Shown one piece after another: positions 39,116-48,681 of a stretch of 64,000 bases of DNA. Made by a program: the position numbers and the translations under genes. How positions within the stretch are numbered: position 1 is the stretch's first letter; every line of letters starts with the position of its first letter. Below the pieces are notes generated by a model, which saw nothing but the letters and a program-made list of their open reading frames with translations, ran no database searches and was not told where the DNA came from. This stretch comes from Aliikangiella marina. GTDB lineage: Bacteria; Pseudomonadota; Gammaproteobacteria; Enterobacterales; Kangiellaceae. The stretch spans positions 992,001-1,056,000 of the forward strand of contig NZ_VIKR01000002.1 in assembly GCF_007004765.1 (NCBI RefSeq), in the 5' to 3' direction.

Positions 39116-39185
39116 AAACCCGGTATTGAAACTGCTATAGTTAACCCATATGTTAACCGTTGGTAGTTAAATACCGGGTTTTTGG
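39116..39185 (+). terminator. Long tig terminator hairpin with a nested promoter
   Basis: AAACCCGGTATT (39116-39127) pairs perfectly with AATACCGGGTTT (39170-39181), followed by TT-G-G-TTT. Inner stems ACTGCTA/TGGTAGT (with G-U pairs) and GTTAAC/GTTAAC extend it. The hairpin interior also holds the heat-shock-like promoter listed separately. Confidence 0.7.
39126..39151 (+). promoter_or_regulatory. Sigma-32-like heat-shock promoter for clpP
   Basis: TTGAAA (39126-39131), 12 bases, and ACCCATAT (39144-39151) match the sigma-32 consensus TTGAAA / CCCCATNT at all but one base, with a spacing within the known range. The clpP ATG lies 65 bases downstream. clpP is a heat-shock gene in E. coli with such a promoter in the same place. 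Confidence 0.6.
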
Positions 39186-39216
39186 TTTATAGACCATTGA
39201 ATTATAAGGATAAAGA

Positions 39217-39837
39217 ATGTTGAAAACAGATGCTATGTTAGACGCGCAAGCCCTAGGACTAGTGCCCATGGTTGTGGAACAAACCGCTAAAGGCGAGCGC
39301 TCATACGACATCTATTCTCGATTGCTAAAAGAGAGAGTTATTTTCATGGTAGGCCAGGTCGAAGATCACATGGCCAATCTTATTGTGGCACAGATGCTGT
39401 TCCTAGAGTCTGAAAATCCAGACAAAGATATTTCGCTTTATATTAACTCTCCTGGTGGGTCAGTTACTGCCGGTATGGCGATATACGACACCATGCAATT
39501 TATTAAACCCTCTGTGTCAACCTTGTGTATTGGGCAGGCGTGCAGTATGGGGGCATTCTTGCTTGCCGGTGGTGCTGAAGGTAAACGCTTTGCGCTGCCT
39601 AACTCAAGAGTGATGATTCACCAACCACTGGGTGGGTTCCAAGGCCAAGCATCTGATATTGAGATACATGCCCAAGAAATCCTCAAAATGCGGGAAACTT
39701 TGAACCGTATTTTAGCCAAGCACACAGGCAAAAAACTGAAAGATCTTGAAAAAGACACGGATCGCGATAACTTTATGAGTGCTGAAGAAGCAGCTTCCTA
39801 TGGTATCGTTGATAGCGTAATATCTGCTAGAGGCTAA
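39217..39837 (+). CDS. clpP: ATP-dependent Clp protease proteolytic subunit
   Basis: The 206-residue serine protease forms the two-ring barrel fed by ClpX or ClpA. The catalytic Ser110 is in [11 protein letters not shown] and His135 is in MIHQPLGG. The N-terminal [20 protein letters not shown] stretch and the Asp in the [13 protein letters not shown] block are normal. It is followed by its partner clpX after 157 bases. Confidence 0.98.
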   Translation: MLKTDAMLDAQALGLVPMVVEQTAKGERSYDIYSRLLKERVIFMVGQVEDHMANLIVAQMLFLESENPDKDISLYINSPGGSVTAGMAIYDTMQFIKPSVSTLCIGQACSMGAFLLAGGAEGKRFALPNSRVMIHQPLGGFQGQASDIEIHAQEILKMRETLNRILAKHTGKKLKDLEKDTDRDNFMSAEEAASYGIVDSVISARG

Positions 39838-39994
39838 AAAATAAAGCCTCAAACTAGGATCTAATTCACAATAATTAATATAAATAAGTAGCCTAAGTAT
39901 CGACAAACTAAGGTATAAAGGTCTAAGCTTAAGTGTAATGATGACGCTTAGTACCGTAGTTTTGAGATAGTTAGAAAACGTTAAAGGAAATCCA

Positions 39995-41284
39995 ATGAGC
40001 GACAACAGAAAATCAGGTGGTCGAGACGATAGCGGAAAGCTACTCTACTGCTCTTTCTGTGGCAAAAGCCAACATGAAGTTAGAAAACTAATCGCAGGTC
40101 CCTCCGTATTCATTTGTGATGAGTGCGTGGAATTATGTAACGACATTATTCGCGAGGAAATTCAAGAAGTTACCCAAGATAGTGACGCTAACAAATTACC
40201 GACTCCAAGAGAAATTAACGACATCCTCGAGCAGTATGTAATCGGGCAGAGTGCTGCAAAGCGGGTACTTTCGGTCGCGGTTTACAATCATTACAAACGT
40301 CTCCAGACCGATAACTCGGTGAAAACTGATGATGTTGAATTAGGAAAAAGTAATATTCTACTCGTCGGGCCAACAGGAAGCGGTAAGACGTTGTTAGCTG
40401 AAACACTGGCGAGATTGTTGGATGTTCCGTTCACAATTGCTGACGCTACTACGCTTACCGAAGCGGGTTATGTCGGTGAAGATGTCGAGAATATTATTCA
40501 AAAGCTACTTCAAAAGTGTGATTACGACGTCGACAAAGCACAACACGGTATCGTCTATATTGACGAAATCGACAAAATTTCGCGCAAAGCGGACAATCCC
40601 TCTATCACCAGAGATGTTTCTGGTGAAGGTGTTCAGCAAGCGCTTTTGAAACTGATAGAAGGCACGGTTGCCTCGGTGCCGCCTCAAGGTGGACGCAAGC
40701 ATCCGCAACAAGAATTCCTGCAAGTTGATACCAGCAATATCCTGTTTATCTGTGGTGGCGCTTTCGCCGGTATGGACAAAATTATCCGTGATCGCTCTGA
40801 GCGCTCTGGGATTGGTTTTGGCGCTGAGGTCAGAAGCAAGGAAGAAACCAAGAACATTGGCGAGATTTTCAAGGAAATCGAGCCAGATGACTTAGTCAAG
40901 TACGGTTTGATCCCGGAATTTGTAGGTCGACTACCTGTCGTAGCGACCCTTGAGGAGCTCGATGAGGATTCGCTGATTCAAATTTTGTCACAACCTAAGA
41001 ATGCGTTAACCAAACAGTATGCGAAGTTGTTTGAGATGGAAGGAGTAACGCTTGAGTTCAGAGAGGATGCATTGCGAGCTGTGGCTCAAAAAGCCATGGA
41101 AAGGAAAACTGGTGCTCGTGGACTTCGCTCGATTCTTGAGAAAGTCTTACTCGATACCATGTATGATTTACCATCGATGGAAGGTGTTACCAAAATTGCC
41201 ATTGATGCGGCAGTTGTGGATGGCGAATCTGAACCGCTGCTAATCTACGAAAGCCAAGAGAAAAAAGCAGCGTCTGAAAAATAA
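39995..41284 (+). CDS. clpX: ATP-dependent Clp protease ATPase subunit ClpX
   Basis: The 429-residue AAA+ unfoldase has an N-terminal C4 zinc domain (C19, C22 and the [10 protein letters not shown] pair), Walker [13 protein letters not shown], Walker [11 protein letters not shown], and the [10 protein letters not shown] loop with the IGF motif that docks on ClpP. Sensor 2 (GARGLRS) is intact. AAAGGAA lies before the ATG. A terminator follows, which separates it from lon. Confidence 0.98.
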   Translation: MSDNRKSGGRDDSGKLLYCSFCGKSQHEVRKLIAGPSVFICDECVELCNDIIREEIQEVTQDSDANKLPTPREINDILEQYVIGQSAAKRVLSVAVYNHYKRLQTDNSVKTDDVELGKSNILLVGPTGSGKTLLAETLARLLDVPFTIADATTLTEAGYVGEDVENIIQKLLQKCDYDVDKAQHGIVYIDEIDKISRKADNPSITRDVSGEGVQQALLKLIEGTVASVPPQGGRKHPQQEFLQVDTSNILFICGGAFAGMDKIIRDRSERSGIGFGAEVRSKEETKNIGEIFKEIEPDDLVKYGLIPEFVGRLPVVATLEELDEDSLIQILSQPKNALTKQYAKLFEMEGVTLEFREDALRAVAQKAMERKTGARGLRSILEKVLLDTMYDLPSMEGVTKIAIDAAVVDGESEPLLIYESQEKKAASEK

Positions 41285-41293
41285 CCAAATAAT

Positions 41294-41328
41294 GTAAAAA
41301 ACTGACCGAGAGTCAGTTTTTTACTTTC
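41294..41328 (+). terminator. clpX terminator
   Basis: GTAAAAAACTGAC pairs with GTCAGTTTTTTAC over 13 bp around a 5-base loop; the T run is part of the 3' arm. It separates clpPX from lon. Confidence 0.88.
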
Positions 41329-41462
41329 AAGGTGATTGAAAATCATCTTATTTGTCCCAACATATCCAGCAATACGTAGTAGTTTTAATAAGTTGTAATT
41401 ATCAGCCTGTCTTGTGGAAATCCGTTACATTGGATTTTAAAGTCTAAGGTATTGCAAAACAT

Positions 41463-41493
41463 TTGTTAGGTCTACTGATTAACCGCCCCATTT
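41463..41493 (+). promoter_or_regulatory. Possible sigma-32-like promoter for lon
   Basis: CCCCATTT (41486-41493) is a perfect sigma-32 -10 element, 21 bases before the lon ATG. The best -35, TTGTTA at 41463-41468, is 17 bases away, longer than usual, so the call is tentative. lon is a known heat-shock gene. Confidence 0.4.
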
Positions 41494-41513
41494 TCTAAAA
41501 GTAGAGAGTTTAT

Positions 41514-43928
41514 ATGGCAACTATTTCACCTGAAGAAAAGCAGTTACCCGTTTTACCATTGCGTGATGTAGTGGTATTTCCACATATGGTAATTCCGCTT
41601 TTTGTTGGTAGAGAAAAGTCGATTAAGGCCCTTGAGCACGCGTCCGACGCTCAAAACCAAGTTCTATTAGTCGCTCAGCGGGACGCTAATAACGACGAAC
41701 CTGGTGGCGAAGATATTTTTGAACAAGGCTGTGTCGCGAATATTCTACAAATGTTAAGACTTCCTGATGGGAATCTTAAGGTGCTGGTTGAAGGGATCGA
41801 GCGAGCGAAAATCGAACAGCTGTCGGAAGTTCATGAGTTTTTGATGGCAGATTATCAAGTAATTGAGTCAGAAAAGGCCTCTGTTGATGAAGAGGGCGCA
41901 CTCGCTCGCTCAATCAAAGCGATGTTCGAAAATTACATAAAACTCAATAAGAAGATTCCCGCAGAGGTTCTAAATACGGTTTCAGGTATTGAGGATGCAG
42001 AGAAACTCTCAGACATCATTGCTGCACATTTAGTGCTGAAAATCGATGAAAAGCAAAAAGTACTCGAACTTTCATCGGTCGCTCAGCGCCTTGAATATTT
42101 GATGGGAGTAATGGAGTCCGAGATTGATTTACTCCAGGTTGAAAAGAAAATTCGCGGCCGAGTGAAACAACAAATGGACAAGAGCCAGCGTGATTACTAC
42201 CTGAATGAGCAGATTAAGGCGATTCAAAAAGAGTTGGGCGATGATGACTCCGCATCCGACGTTGAAGAACTCGCGCAAAAAATTGACAAGGCGGGAATGC
42301 CAAAAGAGGCGAAAGAAAAAGCTGAAGCGGAATTGAAGAAGCTAAAAATGATGTCTCCAATGTCGGCCGAAGCGACAGTCGTCAGAGGCTATATCGATTG
42401 GATGATTAACATCCCGTGGAAAAAACGAAGTAAATTATTCGGCGATATCGGTAAAGCTCAGTCGGTCTTAGAAGCGGATCACTATGGGCTTGAAGAAGTC
42501 AAAGAACGGATTTTAGAGTTCCTCGCAGTGCAAACTAGAGTTAAAAAGTTAAAGGGCTCTGTGTTGTGTTTAGTTGGACCGCCCGGCGTTGGCAAAACCT
42601 CTCTCGGCGAGTCTATTGCTAAAGCAACCGGACGAGAATTTGTACGAATGTCATTGGGAGGTGTTAGAGACGAAGCTGAGATCAGAGGGCACCGTCGTAC
42701 CTACATCGGTTCAATGCCCGGTAAGATCTTACAAAAATTAAGTAAAGTTAAGGTAAAGAACCCGCTGTTTTTACTGGATGAAATAGACAAGATGGCTATG
42801 GATATGCGAGGCGATCCTGCTTCTGCGTTGTTAGAGGTTCTTGACCCCGAACAAAACTCTAGCTTCAACGATCATTACTTAGAGGTTGACTACGACTTGT
42901 CTGAAGTTATGTTTGTTTGTACCGCAAATTCAATGAATATTCCTGGGCCTTTACTTGATCGAATGGAAGTTATCAATTTGTCTGGATACACAGAAGACGA
43001 AAAACTTAATATTGCAACGCGGTATTTATTGCCGAAACAGAAAAAAGTTAATGGCTTAGAAGAAAATGATATCCAAATATCAGATTCGGCGGTTACCAAT
43101 GCAATTCGCTTCTACACGCGGGAAGCTGGTGTGCGTAATTTAGAGCGGGAATTGTCCAAGATATGTCGGAAAGTTGTCAAACAATTGATGCTCGATGAAT
43201 CGAAGAAACAGGTTCGAGTTAATACCAAAAATATTGCCAAGTACCTAGGGGTAGAAAAATATGATTTCGGTAAAGCCGGTGAAGTTGACCAAGTGGGTCA
43301 AGTGACTGGTCTTGCATGGACCCAAGTCGGTGGTGACTTATTAACCATTGAAGCAGCTGTCACCAGCGGTACCGGTAAAGCGATTTCAACGGGCCAATTG
43401 GGGGATGTCATGCAAGAGTCAGTCAAGGCGGCGATGACAGTCGTAAGAAGTAGGGCAAATTCTCTCGGTATCGAAGAGAGTTTTTATCAGACAAAAGATA
43501 TCCATGTTCATGTGCCTGAGGGAGCAACACCTAAAGATGGTCCTAGCGCTGGTGGCGCCATCTGTACCGCCTTGGTATCTGCGCTAACCGGTATTGCGGT
43601 CCGCCGTGAAGTTGCCATGACCGGAGAAATCACACTTCGTGGTGAAGTTTTGCCGATTGGTGGTTTGAAGGAAAAGTTATTGGCAGCGCATCGTGGTGGT
43701 ATCAAACAGGTGCTTATTCCTGAGAAGAACGTTCGAGATTTGGAAGAAATCCCTAAAAATGTCATCGGAGATTTAGATATCGTGCCGGTGCGCTGGATTG
43801 ATGAAGTTCTTGAAAAAGCGTTGGTAAGCTTACCGGCGCCGCTCAATCAAAATGATAAGAGTGCTGCGGACGATAAAAAATCTATCGCAAAATCTAAGTC
43901 ACAAAAAGGCGAGGTGAAACCACATTAA
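41514..43928 (+). CDS. lon: ATP-dependent protease Lon
   Basis: The 804-residue AAA+ protease has an N-terminal substrate domain (LPVLPLRDVVVFPHMVIPLF near the start), a coiled-coil segment (about 195-300), Walker A GPPGVGKTS near 356, Walker B and a C-terminal protease domain. The catalytic Ser678 is in KDGPSAGGA (S679 in E. coli), with a downstream Lys in GGLKEKLLAAHRGG. It ends in a Lys/Ser-rich tail of about 25 residues. Lon degrades misfolded and short-lived regulatory proteins. Confidence 0.98.
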   Translation: MATISPEEKQLPVLPLRDVVVFPHMVIPLFVGREKSIKALEHASDAQNQVLLVAQRDANNDEPGGEDIFEQGCVANILQMLRLPDGNLKVLVEGIERAKIEQLSEVHEFLMADYQVIESEKASVDEEGALARSIKAMFENYIKLNKKIPAEVLNTVSGIEDAEKLSDIIAAHLVLKIDEKQKVLELSSVAQRLEYLMGVMESEIDLLQVEKKIRGRVKQQMDKSQRDYYLNEQIKAIQKELGDDDSASDVEELAQKIDKAGMPKEAKEKAEAELKKLKMMSPMSAEATVVRGYIDWMINIPWKKRSKLFGDIGKAQSVLEADHYGLEEVKERILEFLAVQTRVKKLKGSVLCLVGPPGVGKTSLGESIAKATGREFVRMSLGGVRDEAEIRGHRRTYIGSMPGKILQKLSKVKVKNPLFLLDEIDKMAMDMRGDPASALLEVLDPEQNSSFNDHYLEVDYDLSEVMFVCTANSMNIPGPLLDRMEVINLSGYTEDEKLNIATRYLLPKQKKVNGLEENDIQISDSAVTNAIRFYTREAGVRNLERELSKICRKVVKQLMLDESKKQVRVNTKNIAKYLGVEKYDFGKAGEVDQVGQVTGLAWTQVGGDLLTIEAAVTSGTGKAISTGQLGDVMQESVKAAMTVVRSRANSLGIEESFYQTKDIHVHVPEGATPKDGPSAGGAICTALVSALTGIAVRREVAMTGEITLRGEVLPIGGLKEKLLAAHRGGIKQVLIPEKNVRDLEEIPKNVIGDLDIVPVRWIDEVLEKALVSLPAPLNQNDKSAADDKKSIAKSKSQKGEVKPH

Positions 43929-43939
43929 CCCACATCGAT

Positions 43940-43990
43940 CCAGTGATTAATAGACTCACTGGTTCGGTTTATATTCAATTTATGAATATA
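43940..43990 (+). terminator. Weak hairpins after lon
   Basis: CCAGTGA (43940-43946) pairs with TCACTGG (43956-43962), followed by TTCGGTTT. A second AT-rich repeat, TATATTC and GAATATA (43970-43990), follows. Together they may end lon transcription, though no clean T run is present. Confidence 0.4.
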
Positions 43991-44054
43991 CTCGCAAAAA
44001 TGATGTTATTTTGACCAAAGCCGCGGTTTTTCTGGGGTTTAGAGCATTTGTTGC

Positions 44055-44084
44055 TTGACAGGTAAATTGCTCCATTGGTATAAA
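44055..44084 (+). promoter_or_regulatory. Strong sigma-70 promoter of hupB
   Basis: A perfect TTGACA (44055-44060), 18 bases, then TATAAA (44079-44084). It lies 84 bases before the GTG start, as expected for the abundant HU protein. Confidence 0.75.
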
Positions 44085-44167
44085 GTTATCCGCGAGGGGC
44101 ATACATCTCTAACACTCTGTAGGCTATGCTCTCAAACTTAACAAGATAAGAATTAAAGGGGAATTAA

Positions 44168-44440
44168 GTGAATAAATCTGAACTTGTAGATGCAATTGCA
44201 TCAGGCGCTGATATTTCTAAAGCTTCTGCTGGTCGTGCACTCGACGCAATGATTGACTCAATCACTGAAACACTTCGTAAAGGTGATCAAGTTGCTTTAG
44301 TTGGTTTCGGTACTTTTTCTGTTAAAGATCGTGCAGCGCGCACAGGACGTAACCCTCAAACTGGTAAAACAATCGAAATTCCAGCAGCTCGTGTACCTGG
44401 ATTTAAAGCTGGTAAAGGCCTTAAAGACGCGGTAAACTAG
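44168..44440 (+). CDS. hupB: DNA-binding protein HU (beta type), GTG start
   Basis: The 90-residue histone-like protein bends and compacts DNA as a dimer. Motifs are [10 protein letters not shown] at the start, [20 protein letters not shown] in the arm and [19 protein letters not shown] at the end. The start is GTG with AAGGGGAA upstream. Its place after lon is conserved in gammaproteobacteria. It is followed by two tRNA genes, which may share its transcript. Confidence 0.98.
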   Translation: MNKSELVDAIASGADISKASAGRALDAMIDSITETLRKGDQVALVGFGTFSVKDRAARTGRNPQTGKTIEIPAARVPGFKAGKGLKDAVN

Positions 44441-44455
44441 CCCTCCTTTTTTGAT

Positions 44456-44531
44456 GGGCGCTTAGCTCAGTTGGGAGAGCATCGCCCTTACAAGGCGAGG
44501 GTCGCTGGTTCGAGCCCAGCAGCGCCCACCA
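44456..44531 (+). tRNA. tRNA-Val (TAC)
   Basis: The 76-base cloverleaf has acceptor GGGCGCT/AGCGCCC, anticodon stem TCGCC/GGCGA with a CTTACAA loop (anticodon TAC) and an encoded CCA. It begins 15 bases after the hupB stop, with no terminator between. Confidence 0.97.
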
Positions 44532-44605
44532 CTTAAGATATCGTTATAGTGTCATGTAAATGGCTTAAAAAACCAAGAAATGTGTCTTAAGTTAAATGAG
44601 TATTA

Positions 44606-44682
44606 GGAGCGGTAGTTCAGCTGGTTAGAATACCGGCCTGTCACGCCGGGGGTCGCGGGTTCGAGTCCCGTCCGCTCCGCCA
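44606..44682 (+). tRNA. tRNA-Asp (GTC)
   Basis: The 77-base cloverleaf has acceptor GGAGCGG/CCGCTCC, anticodon stem CCGGC/GCCGG with a CTGTCAC loop (anticodon GTC) and an encoded CCA. A terminator follows directly. Confidence 0.97.
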
Positions 44683-44689
44683 GAATTAA

Positions 44690-44717
44690 GCGCGCCAAAC
44701 CAGGCGCGTTTTTTTAT
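44690..44717 (+). terminator. Terminator after tRNA-Asp
   Basis: CGCGCC (44691-44696) pairs with GGCGCG (44703-44708) around a 6-base loop, followed by seven T. It ends the hupB-tRNA-Val-tRNA-Asp unit. Confidence 0.9.
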
Positions 44718-44764
44718 TGAGTTAATTCAGACAATAGATTTAATATTTAAATGAGCAATTCGTT

Positions 44765-46663
44765 ATGTTAGAAAGCATCAGAAACGGGGTGCAAAAACCC
44801 TGGGTAAAAGTTGTCGTTTTTGCCATCGTAATTTCGTTTATTTTTGCTGGGTATTTTACTACCTCATTTTTCGGTGATCCAAACGCTGTAGCAACTGTCA
44901 ATGGTGACAGCATTTCACGAAATGAGTTTCAACGCGCTTATTTAAGTCTTAAATCTCAGCAAGCTGATTACTACAATGCCACAGTTAAAACTGAGGAAGA
45001 TGAGCGCAATTTCCAAGAGAGCGTATTGCAGCGTTTAATCAATATTAAAGTTAAAGATCAAGCGCTTGAAGAATTGGGTATGCGTTTCTCAAGCACTGCG
45101 CTTAGAGACAAAATTCAATCGGATCCTAATTATCAAATTGATGGAAAGTATTCATCAGGATTGGTTGATCAGGCATTAGTTGCGACGCAAAGAAGCCGTG
45201 AGAGTTTCAAAATAGACTATGCAAACCAAGAAGTAACCCGCCAATTGTTGTTGGGATTATCGGAAACCGATTTTGCTTTGCCAGGTGAAGCCCAAAATGA
45301 CTTTGAGCTTATCTCGCAGACTCGCAGTGGAAGAGCATTACAAATCAACTTTGCTCAGTTTAAACAGAACGTAACCCCAACTGAAGAAGAGATTAATCAG
45401 TACTACCAAGACAATCAAGAAGCGTTTCGTGTCGAAGAGAAAGTATCCATCGAATATATCGAGCTTTCTATGGCTGATCTACAGTCGCAACAAGAGATTA
45501 CCGATGAGGAAGCAAAACTTTATTATGACGAGAACATTGATCGGTACAAGGCCGATGCTCAACGACAAATTGCACACATTTTAGTTCTCCATAATGATGA
45601 TGAGTCTGCGTCGCTAGCAAAAGCAGAAGCTTTAAAAACCAGAATCGATAACGGAGAGGATTTTGCTGCAATTGTTGCAACTGAATCAGACGACATTCCT
45701 ACCAGGGAAACCGGTGGTGACTTAGGCGTTTTGCTTCCAGGCGCGATGGAACCCGAAATTGAAAGTGCAGCAAATGATTTGGTTAATGTTGGTGATATCT
45801 CTGCACCTGTGAGAACTGACTTTGGTTATCATATCGTTAAATTGACAAACTTTGTTGAAGGTAGCGTTCAACCTTTTGACGATGTTAAAGCTGAAATTGT
45901 TTCGGAGCTCCAAAAAACCAAAGCGGACGAAATTTTCTACGCAAAATCACAAGACCTTGAAAGTTGGGCATTTGAAGTATCGGATTCCCTCGCTGAAGCG
46001 TCTGCGCAGACTGGATTAGAAATTAAAGTTAGCCCATTTTTTGGTCAGTCCTCTCGAAAAGATATTTTTGCGAATCAAGCGTTAAAAAATGCTGCTTTTA
46101 GCTCAGATGTTAAAGATTCTTTGCTTAATTCGGCACCTGTTGAAATCGGTGAAAATCACATTGTTGTATTAAGGCTTAAGGAGTCGCAACCGAGCAGAGT
46201 ACAAACGTTAGAGGAAGTGAAAGCTCGAGTCGAAAATAGTGTTAAGCAAGCAAAAGCGAAAAATGACGCAGAACAGCTAGCTGACAACCTATTAGGTAAA
46301 CTCAAAGCGAAGGAAGATGTAGAAGCGTTACTCTCTGAAAATCAACTAACGTGGACTGACTTAGATAAAGTACAACGCAATAATGCCAGCATGTCATTTG
46401 TTGCTAATCAGCAATTCTTTAAAATGCCTGCACCTTCCGAGGGTAATGTGACTTGGGATAAAGTTGAGGACTTTCAAGGCATTACTATTTTGATGTTGAA
46501 CAAGGTTGAGAAGGGGGATTGGGCTGCTGCAGATGATGCAAACAAAAACCAACGAACCCTATACATTGGTAGTTACTTTGCAAACGCTGGGTTTTCAGCG
46601 TTTTTAGAAGATCGTCGCAAAGAGTCAAAGGTCACGCGCAACCTTCAAAACCTACCTCAATAA
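44765..46663 (+). CDS. ppiD: Periplasmic folding chaperone PpiD
   Basis: The 632-residue protein is anchored by one N-terminal membrane helix (about 14-34) with the rest in the periplasm. A SurA-N-like chaperone region (about 35-220) comes before one parvulin domain (about 260-365, with RQIAHILVLHNDDES and GGDLGVLLPG). A long C-terminal helical part follows. PpiD binds proteins leaving the SecYEG translocon. Its place after hup is standard. Confidence 0.95.
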   Translation: MLESIRNGVQKPWVKVVVFAIVISFIFAGYFTTSFFGDPNAVATVNGDSISRNEFQRAYLSLKSQQADYYNATVKTEEDERNFQESVLQRLINIKVKDQALEELGMRFSSTALRDKIQSDPNYQIDGKYSSGLVDQALVATQRSRESFKIDYANQEVTRQLLLGLSETDFALPGEAQNDFELISQTRSGRALQINFAQFKQNVTPTEEEINQYYQDNQEAFRVEEKVSIEYIELSMADLQSQQEITDEEAKLYYDENIDRYKADAQRQIAHILVLHNDDESASLAKAEALKTRIDNGEDFAAIVATESDDIPTRETGGDLGVLLPGAMEPEIESAANDLVNVGDISAPVRTDFGYHIVKLTNFVEGSVQPFDDVKAEIVSELQKTKADEIFYAKSQDLESWAFEVSDSLAEASAQTGLEIKVSPFFGQSSRKDIFANQALKNAAFSSDVKDSLLNSAPVEIGENHIVVLRLKESQPSRVQTLEEVKARVENSVKQAKAKNDAEQLADNLLGKLKAKEDVEALLSENQLTWTDLDKVQRNNASMSFVANQQFFKMPAPSEGNVTWDKVEDFQGITILMLNKVEKGDWAAADDANKNQRTLYIGSYFANAGFSAFLEDRRKESKVTRNLQNLPQ

Positions 46664-46685
46664 CAGCAACTCTGTTAGAGTAATA

Positions 46686-46719
46686 CATAAAAAAGGCGAC
46701 ATTAGTCGCCTTTTTTATG
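46686..46719. terminator. Bidirectional terminator between ppiD and sapF
   Basis: A 15-bp perfect stem of the form CATAAAAAAGGCGAC with its complement and a 4-base loop. The A and T runs serve ppiD on one strand and the sap operon on the other. Confidence 0.92.
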
Positions 46720-46728
46720 TTCGCCGAT

Positions 46729-47685
46729 TCAGTTTTCATTTTTAAAACACGCGACCCTCGAACTGTCTTCTTTGGTAATAAGATCAGGATGCTCTACTTG
46801 ACAACGTTGTTCGCTATAGGGACACCTTTCAGCAAAACAACAAGCGCCTTTCTTAACATTTTTTATTTTTTTGTCACGCGGTTTTTGAAAGTTTGGAAAA
46901 CGTTTACGATACATTGGAGTGCTTGCAAACAGACTTTGAGTATAGGGGTGTACTGGCCTATCAAATACCTGCGAGACGCTTCCTGACTCAACAACTTCCC
47001 CTTGGTACATGACCAAAACGTGATCAGCAATGTGCTCTACAACATTGAGGTCATGAGAAATAAACAAGTAAGACATCCCCATTTCTTCTTGTAATTCTTG
47101 CAACAGATTGAGTATTTGAGCTTGGATTGAAACATCCAATGCGCTCAGTGGCTCGTCAGCAATAATCACTTTAGGATCGAGTATTATTGCTCTCGCTATC
47201 GCGACTCTCTGACGTTGTCCACCTGAAAACATGTGTGGGTATCGATGACGGTGTTCGGGGAGTAATCCGACGCGACTCAAGGTTGATTCTATTTTCTGTT
47301 TCCTTTGCTTTGGGTTTAAATCAGTATTTATTGATAGAACATCATCTAAGATTTTACCGATACGCGCTTGAGGATTGAGCGATTCATAAGGGTTCTGAAA
47401 AATCATTCTGATATTTCGAAAACGGTTTTTTCGATGTTTTTTGTTGGCAAACTCTAATCGTTCATTTTCAAAGAAAATATCGCCACGAGTAGGCTTTTCA
47501 ATGCCAATGATCTGTCTTGCCAGGGTAGATTTGCCCGAACCAGACTCACCCACAATAGCTAAAGTTTCACCTTTCTCTAAGGCGAAACTGATGTTCTTAA
47601 TCGCCTCGAGCATCCCAGATTGACCTAAATTATAACTACGCACGCGGTACTTACGACAAATATTTTTTGCTTCAAGTAAGCTCAA
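46729..47685 (-). CDS. sapF: Peptide ABC transporter ATPase SapF-like, TTG start
   Basis: The 318-residue ABC ATPase has Walker [13 protein letters not shown], signature FSGGQRQRVAIARA, Walker B VIIADEPLSALD and a C-terminal oligopeptide-transporter domain with a Cys cluster (ACCFAERCPYSEQRCQVE) of the Opp/Dpp/Sap type. The start is taken as TTG at 47685, which overlaps the sapD stop (TTGA) and has GGAGG 7 bases upstream; the frame runs further but inside sapD. It is last in the pspF-sapABCDF unit. Confidence 0.88.
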   Translation of the reverse strand: MSLLEAKNICRKYRVRSYNLGQSGMLEAIKNISFALEKGETLAIVGESGSGKSTLARQIIGIEKPTRGDIFFENERLEFANKKHRKNRFRNIRMIFQNPYESLNPQARIGKILDDVLSINTDLNPKQRKQKIESTLSRVGLLPEHRHRYPHMFSGGQRQRVAIARAIILDPKVIIADEPLSALDVSIQAQILNLLQELQEEMGMSYLFISHDLNVVEHIADHVLVMYQGEVVESGSVSQVFDRPVHPYTQSLFASTPMYRKRFPNFQKPRDKKIKNVKKGACCFAERCPYSEQRCQVEHPDLITKEDSSRVACFKNEN

Positions 47686-48680
47686 GAGTCGGCCTCCGCT
47701 TTGTTTACCGAACTGACAGAAGCTAAATGACATCTAACTTTTCCGTAGTTTTCAATGCTACGAAGTTCAGGCGTATTTACACATTGACGCTCAGCTTTAG
47801 GACACCTTGGGCCAAGTCGACAGCCCACAGGTAGTTGGTCAATAGCAGGGATATTGCCATCTAAAGCAAACAAGCGGCTCCCTTTAACATGCCTGTCGCC
47901 TAGCTGAGGAATACTATCAAGTAACGCTTTTGTGTAAGGGTGGTGGGGTGAAGATAAGATATTCTCAGTTGCCGCGTGTTCCATAAGTTGTCCAGAGTAA
48001 ACGACCCCGATTCGATCGGTATTTTCAGAGAGTAATGCAAAGTCGTGAGTGATGAGCATAAGGCCTGATTGTTGGGCGCGACTGAGTTTGACTAACAGTT
48101 CGATAATTTGCGATTGAATGGTCACATCAAGCGCCGTCGTCGGCTCGTCAGCTATCAATAGTCTTGGTTCACAGGCCAAAGCCATCGCAATCGCAACGCG
48201 CTGGTTCATGCCGCCCGATAATTGATGAGGATACATTTTTAAGACTAAATCTGGACGATTAATACCAACATCATCCAGTAGCTCGAGTGCCTTGGTTTTT
48301 CGATCCGCTCGACCACCTCCACCATGAAACGCTATTGTCTCATCCAATTGACTAGCAATTGAGAAACAGGGGTTTAAACTGGCTTGCGGTTCTTGAAAGA
48401 TGATTGCGGCTTTCGATGCCACATAAGCGGCCCGATCTTCAACCGACATTTTCATCAAGTCCTCTCCGTCGAGGTTGATATAGTCTGCACGCATTCGCAT
48501 CTTAGGAGACAGCAATCCCATGATAGCCAAAGCCATCATACTTTTGCCAGAGCCTGATTCACCAACGACCCCTAATATTTCTCCCATCCCCATCTTAATA
48601 GACATTCGATCTACGATAGGGACTTCACCTGACTCTGTTAGATAACTGACTGATAAATTTTCAACTCGGAGTAAATGCAT
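47682..48680 (-). CDS. sapD: Peptide ABC transporter ATPase SapD-like
   Basis: The 332-residue ABC ATPase has Walker [13 protein letters not shown], signature [14 protein letters not shown], Walker [13 protein letters not shown] and an Opp/Dpp-type C-terminal domain with a Cys cluster ([15 protein letters not shown]). The ATG at 48680 has GGAG 7 bases upstream; the frame runs 14 codons further into sapC. In E. coli SapD also supports Trk potassium uptake. It pairs with SapF as the transporter's motor. Confidence 0.9.
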   Translation of the reverse strand: MHLLRVENLSVSYLTESGEVPIVDRMSIKMGMGEILGVVGESGSGKSMMALAIMGLLSPKMRMRADYINLDGEDLMKMSVEDRAAYVASKAAIIFQEPQASLNPCFSIASQLDETIAFHGGGGRADRKTKALELLDDVGINRPDLVLKMYPHQLSGGMNQRVAIAMALACEPRLLIADEPTTALDVTIQSQIIELLVKLSRAQQSGLMLITHDFALLSENTDRIGVVYSGQLMEHAATENILSSPHHPYTKALLDSIPQLGDRHVKGSRLFALDGNIPAIDQLPVGCRLGPRCPKAERQCVNTPELRSIENYGKVRCHLASVSSVNKAEADS

Positions 48681-48681
48681 T

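Noticed and set aside
46717-46986. Plus-strand frame of 89 codons opposite the sapF 3' end
   Set aside because: It lies inside the terminator and the antisense of a clear gene, with no ribosome site.
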